A stretch of 64,000 nt of DNA from assembly GCF_036327475.1 (NCBI RefSeq), contig NZ_CP132913.1, forward strand, positions 124,001-188,000, written 5' to 3'. The notes below the pieces were generated by a model. That model was not told where the DNA came from and did no database searches. It was given only the letters and a program-made list of their open reading frames with translations. A program made the translations under genes and the position numbers. Positions within the stretch are counted from its first letter, which is position 1. Each line of letters begins with the position of its first letter. This document shows positions 1-9,690 of this stretch, in pieces. Origin of the DNA: G036327475 sp036327475 (lineage in GTDB: Bacteria; Pseudomonadota; Gammaproteobacteria; Enterobacterales; Enterobacteriaceae).

Positions 1-2
1 TG

Positions 3-347
3 ACCTCCCTGTGGCTGGCGCGGCAGTACGCGGAGCGAGGCGATTTCGCCGTCGCCCAAACGCACCTACAAAAGGCGCTCGGCCAAACCCGCGAGGCCAA
101 TCTGCAATCGATTATTAATTTGCGTTTGGCGCGCGTGCAGCTACAGCAGAGCAATGTAGATGATGCATTGGAAACCCTCGACGACGTGAAGGGGAAGGGC
201 TGGACGGCGCTGGTGGAGGATGCCCGCGGCGATGCGCAGGTGGTTAAAGGCGATCATCATGCCGCGCGCGCCGCTTACGAAAAAGCGCTGCAGTCCGGCG
301 CACTACAGGCACTGGTACGCATGAAACTGAATAATTTGTCCAGCTGA
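3..347 (+). CDS. yfgM: YfgM, C-terminal part (Sec translocon ancillary protein), cut by window edge
   Basis: The reading frame is open from the first bases of the window to a TGA at 345-347 and gives about 114 residues. The sequence is alanine-rich and helical with TPR-like character (stretches such as ARGDAQVVKGDHHAARAAYEKAL), as expected for the periplasmic domain of YfgM. In E. coli YfgM is a membrane-anchored partner of SecYEG of about 206 residues, so roughly the C-terminal half is visible. It lies directly upstream of bamB on the same strand, the usual enterobacterial order. The stop codon sits in a small run of three GCCAGCTGAG-like repeats. The TTG at 120 is an internal codon, not a start. 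Confidence 0.85.
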   Translation, partial: TSLWLARQYAERGDFAVAQTHLQKALGQTREANLQSIINLRLARVQLQQSNVDDALETLDDVKGKGWTALVEDARGDAQVVKGDHHAARAAYEKALQSGALQALVRMKLNNLSS

Positions 348-379
348 GCCAGCTGAGTGAGCCAGCTGAGATGGACCCC

Positions 380-1561
380 ATGCAATTACGTAAGACGATG
401 TTTATAGGACTGTTATCGGTCATCCTGCTCAGCGGGTGCGCGTGGTTTAGCGACGAAGAGGACCTGGTGACCATGTCGCCGCTGCCTAAAGTAGATAATC
501 AGTTTCAACCGACGACAGTATGGATCCGCTCGGTCGGCGGTGGCTCCGGCGATTTCTATTCTAATTTGCACCCGGCCTGGCAGGATACCCGCGTGTTCGC
601 GGCCGATCGTCGAGGCGTACTGAAAGCGCTGGATGCGGACAGCGGTAAAGAAATCTGGTCAACGGATCTTTCCATTCGCACCGACTTCTTTTCGCGTAAC
701 CGTCCGGCGAAGCTCTCCGGTGGCGTAACAGCGGTGGGGGATCGGGTTTACGTGGGCAGCGAGCTGGCTAAAGTCTACTCCCTTGACACACAGGATGGCA
801 GTCTCGCCTGGGAGACGACGGTTGCTGGCGAAGCGCTATCCACCCCGGTAGTGAGCGATGGCGTGGTGCTGGTGCATACCAGCAACGGCATGTTGCAGGC
901 GCTTAATGAGACCGACGGCGTGGTGAAATGGACCGTTAACCTCGATACGCCGTTGCTGACGCTGCGCGGTGAATCCGCGCCGACCACGGTGCTTGGCGCC
1001 GCGATCGTGGGCGGCGATAACGGCTGCGTCAGTGCGGTGACGATCAATCATGGCCAGCTGATTTGGCAGCAGCGCATCTCGCAGCCGAGTGGCGCCACGG
1101 ACATCGCCCGCATCAACGATGTGCAAACGACCCCAGTCGTTGTCAATGGCGTCGTTTACGCTCTGGCCTATAACGGCAATCTCGCGGCGCTGGATCTACG
1201 CTCCGGCCAGGTAATGTGGTCGCGGAAAATCGGCTCCGTCACCAATCTGCTGGTGGACGGCGGACGAATTTATTTGGTGGACCAGAACGATCGAGTAATT
1301 GCTGTGGATACCCAGGGTGGAATGACCCTTTGGCGTCAGAGCGACCTACTGCACCGTAATTTGACCTCCCCAGCGCTGTATAACGGCTATATCGTTACCG
1401 GCGACTCGGAAGGCTACCTCCATTGGATCAGTGCCGATGACGGCCGGTTTGTCGCGCAGCAAAAAGTGGACAGCGCCGGCCTGCTGGCAGCTCCCATCGT
1501 TGCCGGCGATAAACTTATCGTGCAAGCGAAAAATGGCGCAATTTACGCCATTACCCGCTAA
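380..1561 (+). CDS. bamB: BamB, outer-membrane assembly lipoprotein (beta-propeller)
   Basis: BamB is the eight-bladed beta-propeller lipoprotein of the BAM complex, which folds outer-membrane proteins. The N-terminus has a lipoprotein signal with lipobox LLSGC, the cysteine being residue 20 from the ATG at 380. PQQ-like blade motifs (for example ALDADSGKEIW, ALNETDGVVKW, ALDLRSGQVMW) recur through the protein, and the end VQAKNGAIYAITR matches E. coli BamB closely. The ATG at 371 would add three residues. The ATG at 380 gives the family start MQLRK and about 393 residues, the usual length. It is intact, whereas bamC further along the window is broken. Confidence 0.95.
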   Translation: MQLRKTMFIGLLSVILLSGCAWFSDEEDLVTMSPLPKVDNQFQPTTVWIRSVGGGSGDFYSNLHPAWQDTRVFAADRRGVLKALDADSGKEIWSTDLSIRTDFFSRNRPAKLSGGVTAVGDRVYVGSELAKVYSLDTQDGSLAWETTVAGEALSTPVVSDGVVLVHTSNGMLQALNETDGVVKWTVNLDTPLLTLRGESAPTTVLGAAIVGGDNGCVSAVTINHGQLIWQQRISQPSGATDIARINDVQTTPVVVNGVVYALAYNGNLAALDLRSGQVMWSRKIGSVTNLLVDGGRIYLVDQNDRVIAVDTQGGMTLWRQSDLLHRNLTSPALYNGYIVTGDSEGYLHWISADDGRFVAQQKVDSAGLLAAPIVAGDKLIVQAKNGAIYAITR

Positions 1562-1605
1562 GGTGTGCTATTATCCGGCGCTAATGGCCGGATAGACGCT
1601 TTCAG

Positions 1606-1640
1606 AAACGGCTCCTGAGATATTCGGAGCCGTTTGTCTT
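1606..1640 (+). terminator. Probable rho-independent terminator after bamB
   Basis: A perfect 10-bp stem (AAACGGCTCC at 1606-1615 with GGAGCCGTTT at 1626-1635) closes a 10-nt loop and is followed by GTCTT. The short, imperfect T-tract makes it a moderate rather than strong terminator. It lies 45 bp after the bamB stop and before der. A shorter TCCGG/CCGGA hairpin precedes it at about 1574-1591. Confidence 0.6.
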
Positions 1641-1694
1641 ATACAATCAGTTCTGTTGCTGTATTACCCGTTTTACCTGATGAGGCTGTAAATA

Positions 1695-3146
1695 ATGGTA
1701 CCTGTCGTCGCCCTGGTTGGGCGTCCGAATGTAGGAAAATCCACTCTATTCAACCGACTGACGCGCACCCGTGATGCGCTGGTGGCGGATTTTCCGGGAC
1801 TGACGCGTGACCGTAAATATGGTCGTGCTGAATGGGAAGGCCATGAATTTATCGTTATCGACACCGGCGGTATTGATGGCATGGAAGGAGGGGTCGAGAC
1901 CCGGATGGCAGGGCAATCGCTTGTAGCGATTGAAGAGGCCGATATCGTGCTGTTGATGGTAGACGGACGCGCTGGGCTGATGGCTGCCGACCAAAGTATC
2001 GCTAAACATCTACGTAGCCGCCAGAAAACCACGGTCATCGTCGCCAATAAAACCGACGGCATCGATGCCGACAGCGCCGTAGGAGATTTTTATGCCTTAG
2101 GCATGGGCAACATCGTGCCCATCTCCGCTTCGCACGGACGCGGTATCAACAACCTGCTGGAGCAAGTTCTGCTGCCGCTGGACGATGCGGATGACAAAGA
2201 CGAGTTTGACCTCTGGCCGGACGATGAAGCCGAGGCGCTGGCACAGGAAGAAGAGGAAGAACCCTTTGACCCGCAGTCGCTGCCGATAAAGCTGGCGATC
2301 GTCGGCCGCCCCAATGTCGGTAAATCCACTCTGACCAACTGCATTCTCGGCGAAGAGCGCTTAGTAGCGTATGGTATGCCCGGTACCACCCGCGACAGCA
2401 TTTATATTCCGATGGTGCGTGACGAGCGGAAATATGTCTTGATTGACACTGCCGGTGTGCGTAAGCGCGGTAAGGTCACGGAAATGGTGGAAAAATTTTC
2501 CGTCATCAAAACCCTGCGGGCTATCGAAAATGCCAATGTTGTGTTGCTGGTCCTTGACGCGCACGCAGGTGTCTCCTATCAGGATTTATCGCTGTTGGGC
2601 TTTATTCTCAACAGCGGGCGGTCGCTGGTAATCGCGATCAATAAATGGGATGGCCTGTCCAGCGAAACGCGCGACAACCTAAAACAAGCACTGGATCACC
2701 GCCTGGGCTTTATCGATTTCGCCCGAGTTCATTTCATTTCGGCCCTGCACAGCATGGGTATCGACAATCTGTTTGAGTCGGTAAATGAAGCTTACCAATG
2801 CGCCACTAAGAGGGTGAGTACGGCATTACTGACGCGCATCATGCGTATGGCGGTAGATGAACATCGGCCGCCGCTACTGCGCGGACGGCGCGTAAAACCT
2901 AAGTATGCTCATGCCGGCGGTTATAATCCGCCAATCGTGGTGATTCACGGTACGCAGGTTAAAGATCTGCCAGACAGCTATAAACGTTATTTGATGAACT
3001 ATTTCCGCCGCTCTCTGGAGATAATGGGCACACCCATCCGCATTCAGTTCAACGAGGCCGCCAACCCCTTTGCCGGCCGGCGTAATACCCTGACACCAGC
3101 GCAACTGCGTAAACGTAAACGGTCAAATAGGCGCATACGCATGTGA
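1695..3146 (+). CDS. der: Der (EngA), tandem GTPase for 50S ribosome maturation
   Basis: Der is an essential double-GTPase that binds the 50S subunit and promotes its late assembly. Two complete G domains are visible. The first has GRPNVGKS at residues 9-16, DTGG at 56-59 and NKTD at 118-121. The second has GRPNVGKS at 204-211, DTAG at 251-254 and NKWD at 316-319. An acidic linker (about 165-190, with a run of glutamates) and a KH-like C-terminal domain follow. The protein is 483 residues (E. coli 490) with a slightly shortened basic tail. In G2 the switch I region reads YGMPGTTRDS where E. coli has YDMPGTTRDS; the effect is unknown. It is intact. Confidence 0.97.
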   Translation: MVPVVALVGRPNVGKSTLFNRLTRTRDALVADFPGLTRDRKYGRAEWEGHEFIVIDTGGIDGMEGGVETRMAGQSLVAIEEADIVLLMVDGRAGLMAADQSIAKHLRSRQKTTVIVANKTDGIDADSAVGDFYALGMGNIVPISASHGRGINNLLEQVLLPLDDADDKDEFDLWPDDEAEALAQEEEEEPFDPQSLPIKLAIVGRPNVGKSTLTNCILGEERLVAYGMPGTTRDSIYIPMVRDERKYVLIDTAGVRKRGKVTEMVEKFSVIKTLRAIENANVVLLVLDAHAGVSYQDLSLLGFILNSGRSLVIAINKWDGLSSETRDNLKQALDHRLGFIDFARVHFISALHSMGIDNLFESVNEAYQCATKRVSTALLTRIMRMAVDEHRPPLLRGRRVKPKYAHAGGYNPPIVVIHGTQVKDLPDSYKRYLMNYFRRSLEIMGTPIRIQFNEAANPFAGRRNTLTPAQLRKRKRSNRRIRM

Positions 3147-3147
3147 G

Positions 3148-3345
3148 GTCTGCCAGCACGCACTGGTAGCGCTGGGCTGCACTGTCCAGCCTGCGGGCGG
3201 GATGCCGTAACGGGCGTGTTGCCACGGTTGCCGGCAGCCGCTGGAGATACCAAAGCCTGCGGCACGGTGGATTGTTTTGCCCTCATGGCGACGGTCTGAT
3301 CACCAAAAGGCGAGTGACGCTGTGGCTTGTCACCCGCTGTCGATA
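3148..3345 (+). pseudogene. yfgJ: yfgJ relic (zinc-ribbon protein)
   Basis: Pieces of the small zinc-ribbon protein YfgJ appear in successive frames just after der, its normal position. VCQHAL is at about 3149, LHCPACG at 3177-3197, CHGCRQPLEIPK at about 3220-3260, KACGTVDCF at about 3256-3282 and GDGLITKRRVTLWL at about 3290-3330. The intact family protein is about 71 residues. At least three frame changes and an in-frame stop show it is dead. Cysteine pairs remain readable. Confidence 0.75.
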
Positions 3346-3575
3346 AACCGTCGTTGTCCAGCTGTCGCCGGCATCATAACGCCTGGAGTTAGGCGGTGCG
3401 CTTTGTTCCGGCGCCAGTAATTCCAGGGCAGTGATGCTGGCTTTTCCAGCATCGTGATAAAACAGCTGAATACGAAAATAATGCTGGTCGCCCGCCAGCG
3501 CGAAGCGCTACGGACTCAGCAGCGTGGGAATATACGCAAGGTGGCCCTCATGCGACATCGCAATCACGCTACAGT
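3345..3575 (-). pseudogene. Possible relic of an M4-protease-associated inhibitor (emfourin-like)
   Basis: Directly downstream of the M4 protease relic on the same strand, the minus strand reads SVIAMSHEGHLAYIPTLLSP, a stop, then RFALAGDQHYFRIQLFYHD and ITALELLAPEQSAPP. In Serratia-type protealysin operons a short inhibitor gene (emfourin) follows the protease. The position and the general look of a small beta-rich protein suggest the same here. The identity rests on context and weak remembered similarity, so it is tentative. Confidence 0.3.
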
Positions 3576-4200
3576 CATCCAAACCGGTATGCTGTTCTTC
3601 CTGGAGGTTGCGGCCTCTTCCGCAAAGCTGGCCTCATTGGGAGCATCGAATTGCTCTGGGCTGTGGCTCATTGCCAATTGAGGGAAATCAGCAAAACTGG
3701 CGTTTTGAAGCAGCTGTTTATCTGTCAGCGAAGCATACCAAATGGCGCCGCTTTTCCCTAGACATTGCCGCCAAAGGCGATAGACGCCAGATAGAATACG
3801 CGATTAGGGACACCGGAATTGAGGTGGACACCGCCATTATCTTCCCGCGTATGGACAAATCCAGCGAGTCGTTATAGGCGGTGCCGGGAGCCGACATCGA
3901 GCATGGCCCCCAGCAGGCCCGTGCCGGTGAGCCAGTCCACCTGATGGGATACCGTTTCATCAGCGAACCGGATACATCATAGATCAGGCCGGTTTCATGT
4001 TCCGTTACGCCATGGGTCAACTCACTCATGCGCCACCGTAGTGGCGGTGGCGACTAGCGGTAACCGGCGCATCCAAGAATTACGTTGAAAGACGCGCTAG
4101 TAAAAAACGTAGGTGATACCGAGATCATAGGCTTCATTGACTGCCATATCTTTCCCCGTCGGCGACCTTTCTTGCCGCACTTTGATGCCGGACAGATTCA
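3570..4200 (-). pseudogene. Secreted M4 (thermolysin/protealysin-type) metalloprotease relic
   Basis: Landmarks of the M4 peptidase family appear in order on the minus strand: PGIKVRQE, AVNEAYD followed by LGITYVFY, RNSWMRRLPL, VAHE followed after a frame change by LTHGVTEHETGLIYD, then the hallmark NGGVHLNSGVPNRVFYLAS and AIWYASLTDKQLLQNASFADF. In the family, HExxH binds zinc and NGGVHxNSG carries substrate-binding residues. Stops, frameshifts and a large deletion between the VNEAYD and VAHE regions make it non-functional. It best resembles the short protealysin/Prt1 type of plant- and insect-associated enterics. It lies between a possible inhibitor relic and lacZ debris. Confidence 0.75.
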
Positions 4201-4239
4201 TATTCATATTGTTGTGGGTATCGTATCAGCAGACGTTGC

Positions 4240-5080
4240 TCACTGGGCATCACGATCCATTTCCGGCCAATCCTCTTGTACCGGCTGCAACGGATCGATC
4301 CTGACCCGATTCATTATCCAACGACCAGATGATAATGCTAGCGTGATAGTGGTTACACTGCACCATCCGGCTGACTCACTCGCCTAAAAGCGTGGGACCA
4401 TAGCGGATTGTCCGCCAGCCGGCCTATGAACTCCATGCCGTGCGTCTCAGTGTTGGCTTCCGTACACCACATGCAGGCCGTAACGATCGCACAAACGATA
4501 CCAAAGGAGTGTCTGGATATGTGGGCAGCACACGACATTAGAATTATTCTACTTCTATTAATAAGATGCCTTGCACCATGATCTACTCATCCATGGTCTG
4601 GCTATTGGCCGGGTGGTTTTCATGGCGATTGACGCCGCGTATCGGCAGCGGTTTGCCGTTCAGTTGCAACAGTCCGTCGCGCGCGATAACCTAACGGAAC
4701 CTTATGTAATAGACTTCCGCCTCAACCAGTTGGTCTTCACTGTCACAAAGCGCTACGACCACGCATAGGCCATGATCGCTCCACAGCTGCGGCGCCGTGA
4801 TCGGCACTTGCAGCTATGCCCGCTCGGCATAGCTGCTTCGCTCATCCGCCGGCGCTGCGCCAACGTCTGGCTCTACTCGGCGATAAGAAGGCAAGGGGCG
4901 AGGAGCTGATGTTGCGACCACCTGGCTGAAGCCCCTCATAGCCCGCGACCTACAGCAGCTGGATCCGGTGCGAATAGGCGCCGGTAATAGGGATCACATC
5001 TGGGGGTTGATGGGCGCGGCAATCATCATGACCTGCGCCTAGTCGGCACCGAGCGTTGACAGCAGCGCGACAGCGCGCGA
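4240..5080 (-). pseudogene. lacZ: lacZ-type beta-galactosidase relic
   Basis: Minus-strand fragments match the central part of LacZ in order: VPITAPQLWS, GLLQLNGKPLPIRGVNRHEN, TMDE followed by IMVQGILL, LWYRLCDRYGLHVV, then in another frame ETHGMEFIGRLADNPLW and ASIIIWSLDNESG. The last contains the region around the acid/base glutamate (NES). Several stops and frameshifts are present, and the N- and C-terminal thirds are missing. LacZ fits better than EbgA because of the HPLWY-like and ETHGM segments. No lacI or lacY relic was recognised beside it. Confidence 0.8.
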
Positions 5081-5089
5081 TTCATCGCC

Positions 5090-6583
5090 TTAAATCGCTT
5101 TCTGTAGCCCTTGTTGTTTACCGTCCGCTGGCTCGCCGGGCAGCAGCTTGGCTTCGATAAAGGCCAGTTCTAACACCTCGGAGGTATAGTGGCGGACCTC
5201 GTTGGTTATCGCGAGGTTGTCGTTGATCATCTGGCCGTAGGATGGCACCATCTCTTTAAGTTTACGCTGCCAGGTATCGCTGGCAGCCCGTTCTTTAAAC
5301 ATGGGCGCCAACAACTCTAGCATGATGGGCGCGGCAATTGAATCGCCTGGCGAGGCGCCAACCAACGCCGCCAGCGAGCCGTTGGCCGAGCTGACCACTT
5401 CGGTGCCGAACTGTAATACCACCTTTGCCGGCGTCTTTTTTAATGACCTACGCCCGTTGGCCGGCCTCAATCAGCGACCAATCCGCCGTATTAGCCTACG
5501 TATAATATTCGCGCAGGGCGTTGATGCGATCTTTATTCGACATTAACAGCTGGCTGGTGAGATACCTCATCAGCGCGAAGTTATCCAAACCGACGCACAG
5601 CATGGGCAACAGATTTTGTCGCGTAAGTGAATGAAGCAGATCCCACCAGGAGCCCTGCTTGAGGAATTTGTTGCTAAAAATGGAAAAGGGGCCGAACAGC
5701 AGCGCTTGCCGTCCAGGATACGAGTATCGTGTGCGGCACCGACATCGGTGGCGCACCGACCGAGGCCTTCCCGTACACTTTGGCGTGATGATTGCCAACG
5801 ACCGCAGGGTTGGTCGCCACCAGAAATTGCCCGTCCACTGGAAAGCCGGCATAGCCGTTCACCTCGGAAATACCGGATTTTTGCAACAGTGTCAACGATG
5901 CGCCACCACCGCCGATGAAAACATGGCGCGCGCATCGTTGACTGCCACCATCATTGGCGAGCAGTTGCTGAATTATTTCCCCGAAGTTCACGTCGGTGCC
6001 CATGTCCATGCAGGTGGCGGCCACTTTTTGGAAGGTATCGCGCCCGTCCATAACCAGCGGTGCTCACACGCGGATTTGCTGGGGATTTTCAGAGTAGCCC
6101 ATACCGCGAAACAGCGTACTGGTTTGTAGCGCATTGAAGCGCTGACGCAAAAGCAGATATTATCCTCGCCCCAGACGAAGCTCATGTGCGGCACATCCTT
6201 GATAAAGGTATGCGGATTGGTGAGGATCTGTTGTTTAATCAGATATGCCCATAACTGGCGTGAGATTTCAAAAAATTCGTTTACCGCGACCGCTTTAGTG
6301 ATATCCATCGTACCCGCTGGGGTGAGGGTCGTGTAGTTCAGCTCGCAAAAGCGGCATGGCCAGTGCTGGCATTGTTCCAACCGTTGGAGCTTTTTCCGCC
6401 GTTTTTCCAGGCGTTCATACATATGAATCGTCCAGCCCGGCTCAAGCGCTTTCAGATAGGTTCCCAGCATAGCGCTTATGACTCCACCGCCACCAGTACC
6501 GCTGGTGGTTTATCCGCAACCTGCTGCTGTTTGGCTAACGCAGAGAGGGTCATACCAAGGGCTGCAATAAAATGCTCTTTCAT
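5090..6583 (-). pseudogene. mqo: mqo relic (malate:quinone oxidoreductase)
   Basis: Mqo oxidises malate to oxaloacetate at the membrane and passes electrons to quinone. Nearly the whole protein can be followed on the minus strand but over several frames: start MKEHFIAALGM, then LGTYLKALEPGW, VAVNEFFEISRQLWA, VPHMSFVWGEDN, GTDVNFGEIIQQLLA, KYAGFPV-type sequence (GYAGFPVDGQFLV), KVYGKASVGAPPMSVPH, ALLFGPFSIFSNKFLK and VLQFGTEVVSSANGSLAAL. At least four frameshifts and an early stop disable it. The N-terminal FAD-binding glycine motif is damaged. Confidence 0.92.
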
Positions 6584-6946
6584 TCGCGGTATCTCTTTTA
6601 AAAAAATGAAACCGGCGCCCGAGCCATTTTCGTTTGGATTGATGCTCATGGAGGTCTGCCAATACTCTTCTATTCTATTAGCTATCACCGATTAGGTAAA
6701 AATTATTGCAACTGAGACTAACAGTAATGAATGTAAAAATAAAGTAAAGGTCTAAATACTATAAAAATACATTTTGCATCTCATAATGTTATGCTTGGGT
6801 AAATCCATCATTGAGTTGTTTTCATTACCCGGCTGCTGATTATGATTCTATTACTACAGGGGTAATCAGGTTGCCCGGGTGCGCTTTCACGGCGGCGCTG
6901 CTGAGGGGCGAGCAACGTCAATTGACGGACCTGGAGATGCCAGGAA
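6584..6946. other. Gene-free stretch upstream of mqo relic
   Basis: About 360 bp of partly AT-rich DNA between the start of the mqo relic and the acetyltransferase relic. It probably holds the old mqo promoter. I see no convincing ORF, RNA gene or operator. Confidence 0.5.
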
Positions 6947-7390
6947 ATGACGGGTAATTGGGATCAGATTGCATCAGGAGCAGGACAAACAGGCAGTGGC
7001 GGCCATCATTTGCCTATCCAGCAACAAGAATTCGGTGTCGCTATCAATGCCGTCGACCAACCCGATCTCCAAGATATCCGGGGATTTCACCAATCCGGCA
7101 ATGGCGGGTTTTGGGTGCCTGCTGCCAGGGAGAAGTGGCGGCATTGTAGGTTTGAAAAATATCAGCGCCGTCCAGGCCGCACTGCGTAAAATGTTCGCTG
7201 GGCTCGCTGGACCAACGGACTCGCGCCCGTGCATGCACGCATTGCATCAGCGATATCTATCTTGGCACCACCAACCAGTTTATTTCCGCTCAGCATTTTA
7301 CCGCAAGCAGGGGTTTGGCGCCGTTACCCGAGATAACCTGCTCGCCACATATTTCCCTTGATGACACTCGATTCCCTCTTTTCCATTTAT
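6947..7390 (+). pseudogene. GNAT-family N-acetyltransferase relic
   Basis: Two frames together give a typical stand-alone GNAT enzyme: IQQQEFGVAINAVDQPDL, DI followed by GFHQSGNGGFWV, VGLKNISAVQAALRKMF, then IYLGTTNQFISAQHF and YRKQGFGAVTRDNL. The last part is the family pattern of an acetyl-CoA-binding region followed by FYxKxGF. Frameshifts near 7130, 7200 and 7300 break it. The substrate cannot be told. Confidence 0.7.
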
Positions 7391-7519
7391 CGTTATCGCC
7401 GCAATAATGCCCGTCGCGAATGCGGCTCCGCCTGCGTGGCGTCGCCAAGCGCGAAGATGTTTCCCTGTCTTGCCCTTGACGAAGGGTTGGTCCGATGCAA
7501 GCGATCTGATGCTAATGAT

Positions 7520-7940
7520 TATTAATGCTGCCATTTAGTCGTCTTGTGTGTTTGCCGTTTTTCCTCTTTGTGTTGAGCAATTCGATGTCACCGGTCATGT
7601 GGCTATCAGCGAGTGGTCGGAATGGCCTATGAGGCGGCCTTTTCCACCACCGCGCTGACCGCGTCGCTTGGTGGGCAATCAGGGATCGGCCATGGCTGCA
7701 AGCTAATGCTCATCTGGGTCAGTCGGTATGGCGGTGGCGATGACGCTGCTAGGCATGGCGAAAAGTGTATGGCAATTTGGTGCCACTGCGCTTTTGCATT
7801 TGGCTGGCGTTGGGCGTGGTCGGCGGCCCTTTGGGTGTGCGCCCGATCTTCCTCGGTACCGGTCTGCTGCTGGCTATCAGCGCTGGCTTCAATCAGCTGT
7901 GTCGTAACGCCACCGCCCGTTCGGAGGGGATGATCAAGAC
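7520..7940 (+). pseudogene. MFS exporter relic, mdtG-like
   Basis: Frame-shifted pieces resemble the first transmembrane segments and a later segment of MdtG-type drug exporters: LPF and PLCVEQFDVTGHVAISEWS, GMAYEAAFSTTALTAS, KLMLIW, VGMAVAMTLLGMAKSVWQF, then GGPLGVRPIFLGTGLLLAI. The order and spacing show a large internal deletion, since only about a third of a 400-residue transporter remains. The match is to the MFS family with MdtG as the closest remembered member. Confidence 0.6.
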
Positions 7941-8085
7941 GACCGTGATGCGTGATGGATGGACCAATGATGCCAAGGCGGCCTACGCCCGCGTGGGGAA
8001 GGAGGTTTGTGGGAGGTGCGCCGCGACCTAAGCTTTGTGGGCCGGGCCGGGATGTTGCGGTAATTCTGCACTCATGTGCTAGTTG

Positions 8086-8141
8086 TATGAGTGGCGTAAT
8101 ATGCGTACGATTATGAGTGGCGTAATATGCGTACGATTATG
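8086..8141. repeat. 26-bp tandem repeat, two copies plus a tail
   Basis: A 26-bp unit beginning TATGAGTGGCGTAATATGCG is present at 8086-8111 and again, identical, at 8112-8137, with the first four bases repeated once more. It lies in non-coding debris downstream of xseA. The perfect identity points to a recent local duplication. Confidence 0.9.
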
Positions 8142-8224
8142 CGGGTCGCACGGTACCACAGCAACCTTCTGTCATGGACTGAGCATTGTGACGGGTGGGG
8201 CAGGCGTTAGGGAGCGCCGTTGAA

Positions 8225-9601
8225 TCAGCCATTTGAGCGCCGCTGGCGTTTTGCCGGTTGCCGGGTAATCTGGGTAACCTGGCTCTCCACCCAGCCATCG
8301 CTCAACTGTGTCGTCAGATGATCGCCGGCGCTTAGTTGGCGGGTTTGTTTCACCACCGCGCCGTGGCTATCGGTCGTGACGCTGAACCCGCGCGCCAGAG
8401 TTTTCAGCGGGTTAATACCTTCTAGCCGGGAGCAGAGCGCTATAAAGGCATTATTTTGCCGGCTTACGCGGCGGCTTATGCTCTGGCTCAGTTGGTAACG
8501 CAGCGCCTGCAATTGCTGCTGGGCATGGTTGATGCGCGCCGTGGGCGCCTGCTGCTGCAAACGTTGCCGCAAATGTTCGTGACAGCGCAGCGCTTGGCGC
8601 AGTTGCCTTTGGAGACCGTCGTCCAGGCGACGGCGCAGGACCATCAGCGCGGCTTGCTGGCTGGCGAGTCGTAATCGAGGATGCTGCTGGTGCAGGCGAT
8701 GCTGAAGACGGCCGTAGTGTTGTTGGCGCTGCGCGAGAAAATAATCCATCGCCATTTCCAGCCGCTGCCGTTGAGACCGCAATTGATGCAACAGTTCAAA
8801 CTGGTTGCGACTTACCAGCTCGGCTGCCGTCGATGGCGTTGATGCGCGCAAATCAGCGACAAAATCAGCAATGGTCACGTCGGTTTCATGGCCGACCGCG
8901 CTGACCACCGGCAAGCGGCTGGCGAAAATCGCCCGTGCCACCCGTTCATCGTTGAAGCTGGCGAGATCCTCCAGCGAACCGCCGCCACGACCTACGATCA
9001 GCACATCGCACTCAGCGCGCCGATTTGCGGTTTCGATGGCGCGCACGATCTGCACCGGCGCTTCCTGCCCCTGCACCGCAATGGGGTAAACCACCACCGG
9101 CAGCGACGGATCGCGGCGTTTTAACACCTGCAAAATATCGTGCAGTGCCGCGCCGCGGGCTGAGGTAATCACTCCTACACGGCGGACAGGGCTGGGCAGC
9201 GGCTGTTTATACTGTTGACTGAACAGCCCTTCATCGCTTAATTGCTGTTTAAGCTGCTCGAACTGCTGTTGCAGTAACCCGTCGCCAGTCGGTTGCATAC
9301 TCTCGGCAATAAGCTGATAATCACCGCGCGGCTCATATAGCGTGAGCGTTGCGCGCACCAATACCTGTTGACCGTTGCGTGGCGAAAACGTAGTACGACG
9401 ATTAGTGTTGCGAAACATGACGCAACGCACCTGGGCGCGGTCGTCTTTGAGCGTGAAGTACCAATGACCCGATACAGGCTGAAAAAAATTGGACATCTCT
9501 CCCGTCAGCCATATCTGACCCATTTCGCCTTCCAACAGATTGCGTACCGTTTTATTGAGACGGCTAACGGTAAAAATCAGAGAAGTGGGCGAGATAGGCA
9601 T
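8225..9601 (-). CDS. xseA: Exonuclease VII large subunit
   Basis: XseA is the catalytic subunit of exonuclease VII, which with XseB degrades single-stranded DNA from both ends in mismatch repair and processing. The N-terminal OB-fold region (IFTVSRLNKTVRNLL, SGHWYFTLKDD) is followed by the conserved catalytic domain with GVITSARGAALHDIL, VLIVGRGGGSLEDLASFNDE and VVSAVGHETDVTIADFVADL. A long coiled-coil-forming glutamine/arginine-rich segment comes next, then a C-terminal ARGFSVTTDSHG motif. It has 458 residues (E. coli 456) and is intact. It is transcribed divergently from guaB, as in E. coli. Confidence 0.97.
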   Translation of the reverse strand: MPISPTSLIFTVSRLNKTVRNLLEGEMGQIWLTGEMSNFFQPVSGHWYFTLKDDRAQVRCVMFRNTNRRTTFSPRNGQQVLVRATLTLYEPRGDYQLIAESMQPTGDGLLQQQFEQLKQQLSDEGLFSQQYKQPLPSPVRRVGVITSARGAALHDILQVLKRRDPSLPVVVYPIAVQGQEAPVQIVRAIETANRRAECDVLIVGRGGGSLEDLASFNDERVARAIFASRLPVVSAVGHETDVTIADFVADLRASTPSTAAELVSRNQFELLHQLRSQRQRLEMAMDYFLAQRQQHYGRLQHRLHQQHPRLRLASQQAALMVLRRRLDDGLQRQLRQALRCHEHLRQRLQQQAPTARINHAQQQLQALRYQLSQSISRRVSRQNNAFIALCSRLEGINPLKTLARGFSVTTDSHGAVVKQTRQLSAGDHLTTQLSDGWVESQVTQITRQPAKRQRRSNG

Positions 9602-9690
9602 GCGGGCGGGAAACTATATTGCAAAGTCTTAATCCATCAGTATTACTCATTGCGAAACAGTAAGCAAGTATTTTTTGAAAATAGTGCTGG

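Noticed and set aside
5674..6129. Plus-strand frames of 95-156 codons opposite mqo
   Set aside because: Antisense shadows of the mqo relic, which is identified on the minus strand by ordered similarity.
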